Shown here: in pieces, positions 5,970-10,068 of the stretch
How the letters are laid out: every line of letters begins with the position of its first letter
How positions within the stretch are numbered: the stretch's first letter is position 1
NCBI GenBank assembly: GCA_039184055.1
Contig: JBCDBH010000217.1
Span: 1 to 10,068 of the forward strand
Length of the DNA: 10,068 nt
Direction of reading: 5' to 3'
Origin: JBCDBH01 sp039184055
GTDB lineage: Bacteria > Acidobacteriota > Thermoanaerobaculia > Multivoradales > J023
Position numbers and translations under genes: made by a program
The notes under the pieces: model-generated
What the model saw: only the letters and a program-made list of their open reading frames with translations
The model's database searches: none
Told to the model about the DNA's origin: nothing

Positions 5970-6827
5970 TCAAGCCGCTCCTACCGGTCCACTGGTTCGA
6001 CCGGTCCGACGCTCGCGCTGCCACATGACCCACAAGAAGACCGCCAGCACGAGCACGAAGGCGGCGGCGGCGAGCCGCAGCACCCGGGTGATCAACACTG
6101 TGTAACGGCCCAATTGCGGGTCGTATTGGAAGCAGAAGAGCATCATCTGGTCGACCAGAGAACCGATTTGGTTCGACGAAGCGTCCACCAATGCCAGTCG
6201 GACGTCTTTCGGAGGGTATTCGACGCCGTAGAAATACTGCGCGATGGTCCCTTCGGGCGTCACGATCATGATGCCGCTGGCATGGGCGTATTCGCCGGTT
6301 TCTGGAAGAAAAACGTAACGGAATCCGGCGGTCTCGGTGAGTCGTCGGATGGATGCTTCGCCACCGGTGAGAAAGTGCCAACCGGGGGCGGTTTCGGGTT
6401 TGCCGTAGCGCTCGAGCGCGATCACTTCGGCCTCGATGGCCATCTCGGGTGTCTCTTCGGGGGCGATCGAAACCGCCACCACGTCGAATTCCTGTCCGGG
6501 CGTGAACGGCAAGACGCTGAGTGACTGCGCCAGCCCGTCGAGCACAAGGCCGCAGAGCATCGGGCAGTCGTAGTACACGAAGGTGAAAACGACCGGTTTG
6601 TCACCACCCAAATAGTCGGCCAGCATGACCGGCTGCCCGTGCTCGTCGACAAACGGAATGTCGAGAGGCACCTGAGCACCCAGGTTCTGGTCGAAGCCGA
6701 CCTCTTTGAGCGGACCGGGCAATGACTCGGCCGGAATTCGCTCACGTTGAGCGAACGCCGGGGTCGCGGCCATGACGACCAGCACGGTCACAGTGAGAAG
6801 CGTGCCGAGCACGCGTCGAAGGCTCAT
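5970..6827 (-). CDS. SCO1/SenC family copper chaperone for CuA assembly, membrane-anchored
   Basis: SCO proteins are thioredoxin-fold periplasmic copper carriers needed to load CuA of cytochrome oxidase. The 285-residue product has a Sec signal peptide (1-26, ending AFA before QRE), the copper-binding CxxxC as Cys88 and Cys92 (YYDCPMLCG), and the third ligand His182 (EYAHASG). Downstream are SSNQIGSLVDQMMLFCFQYDP (217-237), common in the longer SCO branch, and a C-terminal TM helix (about 250-270) followed by a basic end, so both the signal region and the tail are membrane-linked. Position directly before ctaC fits its job. The ATG at 6827 overlaps the stop of the upstream gene by four bases (ATGA). 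The usual names are sco1, senC or prrC; I give no symbol because the family name is not settled. Confidence 0.9.
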   Translation of the reverse strand: MSLRRVLGTLLTVTVLVVMAATPAFAQRERIPAESLPGPLKEVGFDQNLGAQVPLDIPFVDEHGQPVMLADYLGGDKPVVFTFVYYDCPMLCGLVLDGLAQSLSVLPFTPGQEFDVVAVSIAPEETPEMAIEAEVIALERYGKPETAPGWHFLTGGEASIRRLTETAGFRYVFLPETGEYAHASGIMIVTPEGTIAQYFYGVEYPPKDVRLALVDASSNQIGSLVDQMMLFCFQYDPQLGRYTVLITRVLRLAAAAFVLVLAVFLWVMWQRERRTGRTSGPVGAA

Positions 6828-7420
6828 TCGCCGTCCGTCTCCTCACGATCCGCCTCGCTGTCGTCGGCCGTCACGGGCGTGGTGGCGTCAGATTCGGCGG
6901 CATTCGTTGCGGTGGTCTCGGCGTCGGCCGAAGCGGCCGCCGCATCGTCGCTCGCCTCACCCGTATAGGCAGCCGGCAACGGCTCTGGATCGGAGCCGAG
7001 GCCTTTAGCGGCCATCATCTCGATGGCGCGATCGATCGGGATATGAACGGTGCCCGCAGCTTCATCGACCCAGCCGAAATGGGTCAGCTCGTCGTTCATC
7101 TCCTCGCGCATGGCTTCCCATTCGCGTTCGGGTTTGGGCTGAAGCCAAGGGCCTGGAGGCGGCTGCTGATCGATCCGTTCGGCGATGGCCAAGTTGGCGG
7201 CCGCCGCCTCCGCGGCCGCCGCCCGGTCTTGAGCGTTGAACAGCATTTCCCAACCAAAGATGAAAGCGAAAGAGATGGCACAGGCCAGAAGCGTACCGAT
7301 GAAGCCCCAATAAACGGCCCTGGAGCTGATTTCGTCGTCGAATTTGCGTCCTTGACGGCCGTCCTCGCGAGGACCGATGTAGCCGTCCGCGTCGGGCAGC
7401 CGAGTTGGCAATTTACCCAT
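6824..7420 (-). CDS. Single-TM protein of the ACIII-caa3 cluster, function unknown
   Basis: I do not recognise a named family. The 198-residue protein has a charged N-terminus, one TM helix (about 36-60), an alanine-rich, probably helical stretch (66-80) and a conserved-looking core. In that core PPPGPWLQPKPEREWEAMREE (87-107) leads to LTHFGWVDEAAGTVHIPIDRAIEMM (112-136). The tail (150-198) is rich in Ala, Asp, Glu and Thr and likely disordered. From memory, proteins with the pattern of a Pro-rich LQ motif followed by GWVD..G.V.IPIDRAM occur between actF and SCO or coxB genes in several bacteria, so I infer an accessory or assembly role for ACIII or the oxidase. ATG 7420 (GAGGAGG 9 bases upstream) overlaps the actF stop by 8 bases. 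An upstream extension to 7477 lies inside actF and is rejected. The 3' end overlaps the SCO start by four bases. Confidence 0.75.
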   Translation of the reverse strand: MGKLPTRLPDADGYIGPREDGRQGRKFDDEISSRAVYWGFIGTLLACAISFAFIFGWEMLFNAQDRAAAAEAAAANLAIAERIDQQPPPGPWLQPKPEREWEAMREEMNDELTHFGWVDEAAGTVHIPIDRAIEMMAAKGLGSDPEPLPAAYTGEASDDAAAASADAETTATNAAESDATTPVTADDSEADREETDGE

Positions 7421-8729
7421 GAGCGTAAGCCTCCTCGTGGGCCACGGCATCGACTTGTTGCGCGACCCGAGGTTCATGAAGCGGGAGCAGCGGGCGCCCT
7501 TGAAGCTGACCGAGCATGAACCACAGCCAGAGGGCGCCGATTCCGAGCGCGGTCAGAATGTCGACGGGCAACCAAGTAACGACGTTCGCACCGATCGATT
7601 CGGCGGGATGGTGTGAAGCGCCCTCGGCGACCACCGACCAATCACGACTGAAGCTCGGCGCCACCTGCCAATAGTAGTCCAACCACCGCATCGCCAAGAC
7701 CCACACCGCGACCCAGATGAACTTCGTCGGTTTTTTCTTGAGGTCGGCGGACAGAAGCACGACGAACGGCAGAGCGAAGTGACCGAGGATCAACGCCACG
7801 CTGAGCAGCTGCCAGCCGTTGGTTCCGCGGTCGATGAACCAACCAACTTCTTCGGGCAGGTTGCCGGACCAGATGATGATGTATTGGCCGATCATGAAGT
7901 AGGTCCACAACATGGTGAAGGCCAACATCAACTTGCCGTAGTCGTGGAACAGGCGCTTGTTGAGCACGCGATCCATCGGCTTACGGGTGCGCATGAACAC
8001 CATCAACGCCACGGTGAGGGACAGCGCACCCAATCCCGAACCACCGACCCACGCCACACCGAAGATCGCCGAGAACCAGTGGGGATCGATCGACATGATC
8101 CAGTCGACCGATGCGAAGGTGACCGTGATCACGTAGCACACCAAGCCAGCCGCGGCCAGGACCTTCAATCGCTGCTCCCAACGCGGATCCCCGGTTTCGT
8201 CCCATTTCTTCGACCAGGAAGCCAGGAAATGGGCGAAGCCGAGCCATACGGCGAAGTAGATCAGCAACCGTGCGAACCAAAACCAGGAGTTGAGATACGC
8301 CACCTTCTTCTGGATCAGCTTGTCGTGCGCGACGATCTCCGGATCCGCCCAGGGGAAAGCGACCGGCAGCAGCTCCATGCCGATCACCGGTCCGAGCACC
8401 GAAATCACCAAGGGTGTCGACAAGATCAGGAAAAGCCACAGCGATTTACCCGCCACCTCGAAGGTGCGACGCATGACGATGCCCCACAAGCCACCGCTCT
8501 GATGATTGAGCATGCACAACGCGAGCATGCCGACACAGATGTTGAGCGACCACAGCCAGCCTTGCAGCCAAGCGCGGAGGAATGCCTGCTGGTCGAGGAA
8601 CAGACCGACGGCCGCTCCTCCGAGACCGAACAGCGCGAAGATCAACACTTTGCCCCGCAAGGCGGCGAGATCGGCCTTGGGCGCGAAGGTGGCCTCGTCG
8701 GCCGTCAAAATGGGCTCACTCTTCGCCAT
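7413..8729 (-). CDS. actF: Alternative complex III membrane subunit ActF
   Basis: ActF is an NrfD-like polytopic subunit of quinol:cytochrome c oxidoreductase (alternative complex III) and a paralogue of ActC. The 438-residue product has about ten hydrophobic helices. It carries stretches I associate with this subunit: FASVDWIMSIDPHWFSAIFG (205-224), then FHDYGKLMLAFTMLWTYFMI (261-280) continuing into QYIIIWSGNLPEE (282-294). The loop after the early helices (GMELLPVAFPWADPEIVAHD, 117-136) is also typical. The C-terminus is hydrophilic and His/Ala-rich (417-438). ATG 8729 has GGAG 7 bases upstream and overlaps the actE stop by 14 bases. Its own stop overlaps the next gene by 8 bases. Upstream in-frame Mets (to 8816) fall inside actE and are rejected. 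Whether ActF itself binds quinol or moves protons is not settled from sequence. Confidence 0.88.
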   Translation of the reverse strand: MAKSEPILTADEATFAPKADLAALRGKVLIFALFGLGGAAVGLFLDQQAFLRAWLQGWLWSLNICVGMLALCMLNHQSGGLWGIVMRRTFEVAGKSLWLFLILSTPLVISVLGPVIGMELLPVAFPWADPEIVAHDKLIQKKVAYLNSWFWFARLLIYFAVWLGFAHFLASWSKKWDETGDPRWEQRLKVLAAAGLVCYVITVTFASVDWIMSIDPHWFSAIFGVAWVGGSGLGALSLTVALMVFMRTRKPMDRVLNKRLFHDYGKLMLAFTMLWTYFMIGQYIIIWSGNLPEEVGWFIDRGTNGWQLLSVALILGHFALPFVVLLSADLKKKPTKFIWVAVWVLAMRWLDYYWQVAPSFSRDWSVVAEGASHHPAESIGANVVTWLPVDILTALGIGALWLWFMLGQLQGRPLLPLHEPRVAQQVDAVAHEEAYAHG

Positions 8730-9483
8730 GGTCGATCTCCGTCGTCGGATTGGCGTCGTTGCGGCCCTCGAGGCCCACGGCATCGATTCTGTAGACACCC
8801 GTTCCCGCCGGTTCATCGGAAGGCGGTCGCGCCTCCATGGCGGCGAGATCGGCCTGGAAATCGGTCCGCCATGCGCTCGGCAAATCGCCGAGTCGTTGAT
8901 TACGGCTCAGCTGCAGGGCGCGAATGTAAGCGATGATCGCCCACCGATCCTCGATGGGAATGTGGGTCTCGTATCCAGACATGACTCCGAAACCGTGGCT
9001 GATCACCTCGAAGTAATAGCCGTTGGGCGCCTCGCGAAGTCGGTCGATGTGGTACGACGACGGCTGCTTGAAGCCGCGTCGCACGATCATGCCCTGACCA
9101 GAGCCGACCGAATCGTGACAGGGCGCGCAGAAAATCTCGTAGCGCTCTTTGCCTCGGTAGAGGAGGTCCTGGTCGACGGCGAGCGGAAAGCTGGCGACGT
9201 AGGTGCCGGCTACGTCGACCCCTTCCCAATAACTAGGATCGTTGTCCCAGGCCGCATGGATGTCACCGTCGCGCGACCGAATGCCCCGCGGCACGGTACC
9301 CGCGGGTATCGGCCGCGAACCGACGTCATCGGCGAAGAAATCGTTGGCCTCGAAGGGCTCGATACGCGGCGTGTCCTGCATGTCTTGACGACAGCCGACC
9401 GCCGCTACTGCGATCAGGAGCAGAAGGGCGAGGCGACGCGCCAGATGCGCCCAGCCGCCGAGTGAGGGTGCGTTACCAATCAA
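8716..9483 (-). CDS. actE: Alternative complex III mono-haem cytochrome c lipoprotein ActE
   Basis: ActE is the mono-haem cytochrome c subunit of ACIII, on the periplasmic face, a route for electrons toward the oxidase. From the TTG at 9483 it has 255 residues: a lipoprotein signal (12-30, hydrophobic LALLLLIAVAAVG) with lipobox AAVGC, lipidated Cys31, then the haem motif CAPCH (119-123) and likely axial Met168 (GFGVMSGY). The helix WAIIAYIRALQLS (181-193) closes the cytochrome fold. A hydrophilic tail runs to 255. The start is inferred: no ATG or GTG lies between the actD stop region and the signal peptide, and GAGG stands 9 bases before the TTG. This gives an 11-base overlap with actD. The frame stays open upstream to 9747 but that part is only the shadow of actD. 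Confidence 0.88.
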   Translation of the reverse strand: MIGNAPSLGGWAHLARRLALLLLIAVAAVGCRQDMQDTPRIEPFEANDFFADDVGSRPIPAGTVPRGIRSRDGDIHAAWDNDPSYWEGVDVAGTYVASFPLAVDQDLLYRGKERYEIFCAPCHDSVGSGQGMIVRRGFKQPSSYHIDRLREAPNGYYFEVISHGFGVMSGYETHIPIEDRWAIIAYIRALQLSRNQRLGDLPSAWRTDFQADLAAMEARPPSDEPAGTGVYRIDAVGLEGRNDANPTTEIDHGEE

Positions 9484-10030
9484 CGTCGTGCACCTCGTGA
9501 GAGCCGAGACCTTCGAGTGTCTCGCGGGTGGCCTTGGCATCGTACTTGGGGTCCGCGGCTTCGATGAGCAAAAAGAACCCATCGACTGAGGCGCTCTCGA
9601 ACGCCTCGACATTGAAAACCGGATGGTGTGGCCGAGGCAGCCCGTTGACCGCCAACATGCCGAATACCGCGGCAAAGGCCGAGAAGAGAATGGTGAGCTC
9701 GAAGGTGACGGCGATCCACGCCGGCCACGAGAAGAGTGGCCGACCACCGATGTTCATCGGATAGGCGATCGTGGTGGTCCACCACTGCAACCCGAAGCCG
9801 GTCGCCGCGCCGGTGAGCCCGGCGCCGAGCACCAGCTTGGGCATGATCGACTTCTTGTGGTGGTACACCAACTCGCTGACGTGCTCGACCGGATAAGGCG
9901 TGAAGGCATCGAGCTTGTCGTAGCCCTCCGCCTGCACCGCCTCGAGAGCGTGGATCAGCTCTTCTTCGGTCTCGAAGCTGGCGAGAATGCCGTAAAACGG
10001 CGTGGTCGGTTGTGCGCTCGCGACGGACAT
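9473..10030 (-). CDS. actD: Alternative complex III subunit ActD (DUF3341 family)
   Basis: ActD is a small membrane subunit of ACIII without redox cofactors. The 185-residue product has the family layout. A soluble N-terminal ferredoxin-like part (FYGILASFETEEELIHALEA, 12-31, then GYDKLDAFTPYPVE, 36-49) comes first. Next are two TM helices (about 61-83 and 104-127) with the loop WTTTIAYPMNIGGRPLFSWPAW between them. The C-terminal stretch after the second helix includes PRPHHPVFN (132-140) and DGFFLLIEAADPKYD (150-164). ATG 10030 has AGGAG 5 bases upstream, and the stop codon of the preceding gene lies in that same site. The stop overlaps the actE start by 11 bases. The identity is clear from the pattern TPYPVE plus YPMNIGGRP and the position before actE and actF. 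Confidence 0.92.
   Translation of the reverse strand: MSVASAQPTTPFYGILASFETEEELIHALEAVQAEGYDKLDAFTPYPVEHVSELVYHHKKSIMPKLVLGAGLTGAATGFGLQWWTTTIAYPMNIGGRPLFSWPAWIAVTFELTILFSAFAAVFGMLAVNGLPRPHHPVFNVEAFESASVDGFFLLIEAADPKYDAKATRETLEGLGSHEVHDVDW
9493..9496 (-). promoter_or_regulatory. Ribosome binding site deciding the TTG start of actE
   Basis: GAGG on the minus strand stands 9 bases before TTG 9483, within the last codons of actD. It supports initiation at this TTG, which gives a standard lipoprotein signal peptide with Cys at residue 31. Confidence 0.5.
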
Positions 10031-10038
10031 CTTGTCTC

Positions 10039-10068
10039 CTACAGACTCGTCTTGGCGGCGGGTTTGGC
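10039..10068 (-). CDS. C-terminal end of the upstream gene, probably actC (partial)
   Basis: One minus-strand frame at the window edge encodes AKPAAKTSL and stops at TAG (10041-10039), 8 bases before the actD ATG and inside its ribosome binding site. In ACIII clusters actC, the large NrfD-like quinone-binding subunit, normally precedes actD. A basic, Ala/Lys-rich tail would fit a cytoplasmic C-terminus. Only nine residues are visible, and the other two frames are also open here, so this rests on gene order and tight spacing. Confidence 0.4.
   Translation of the reverse strand, partial: AKPAAKTSL

Noticed and set aside
4859..6028. Plus-strand open frame (389 codons) opposite ctaC
   Set aside because: Antisense to a gene with all CuA and haem c ligands in place; no recognisable family and composition typical of a shadow frame.
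7779..8936. Plus-strand open frame (385 codons) opposite actF and actE
   Set aside because: Shadow of actF; highly charged sequence without domain or start signal.
9484..9747. Upstream extension of actE
   Set aside because: It overlaps the conserved body of actD in another frame and would bury the lipoprotein signal peptide in the middle of the protein.
1..10068. tRNA, rRNA, CRISPR array, insertion sequence or prophage
   Set aside because: I read for clover-leaf ends, regularly spaced repeats, transposase motifs and terminal inverted repeats and saw none. Coding density and composition are even across the window.

Overview
The window reads as part of a chromosome of a high-GC, aerobic Gram-negative bacterium. 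My best guess is a member of the Myxococcota or a relative. This rests on the gene order (alternative complex III, then SCO, then caa3 oxidase), an oxygen-dependent FAD protoporphyrinogen oxidase, and overall protein style. No rRNA or marker gene is present to prove it. I see no mobile elements, CRISPR arrays or tRNA genes.

Right to centre (10068 down to 2004, all on the minus strand): one compact operon-like block of nine complete genes plus the tail of a tenth, with overlaps or gaps of at most 37 bases. In transcription order these are the end of a gene that is probably actC, then actD, actE (lipoprotein cytochrome c) and actF of alternative complex III (quinol:cytochrome c oxidoreductase). 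Next come an unnamed single-TM protein, an SCO copper chaperone, and the four subunits of an A2-type caa3 oxidase: ctaC/coxB with fused cytochrome c, ctaD/coxA, ctaE/coxC and ctaF. Together they encode the last part of the respiratory chain: quinol to ACIII, to cytochrome c (the mono-haem ActE and/or the haem c fused to CoxB), to CuA, to the haem a3-CuB site and O2. The SCO protein helps metallate CuA. A hairpin followed by a T-rich run lies inside the 3' end of the convergent neighbour and looks like the terminator of this block.

Left (746-1999, plus strand): an O2-dependent protoporphyrinogen/coproporphyrinogen oxidase (haem synthesis). It converges on the oxidase operon with only 4 bases between stop codons.

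Far left (27-431, minus strand): a complete photoactive yellow protein (PYP) homologue. It is divergent from the haem gene across a 314-base region with several small repeats and candidate promoter elements. The residues that hold and tune the p-coumaroyl chromophore are essentially all kept, at the same numbering as the founding protein. This is the most unusual item here: a likely blue-light sensor beside the enzyme that makes the phototoxic pigment protoporphyrin or its precursor.
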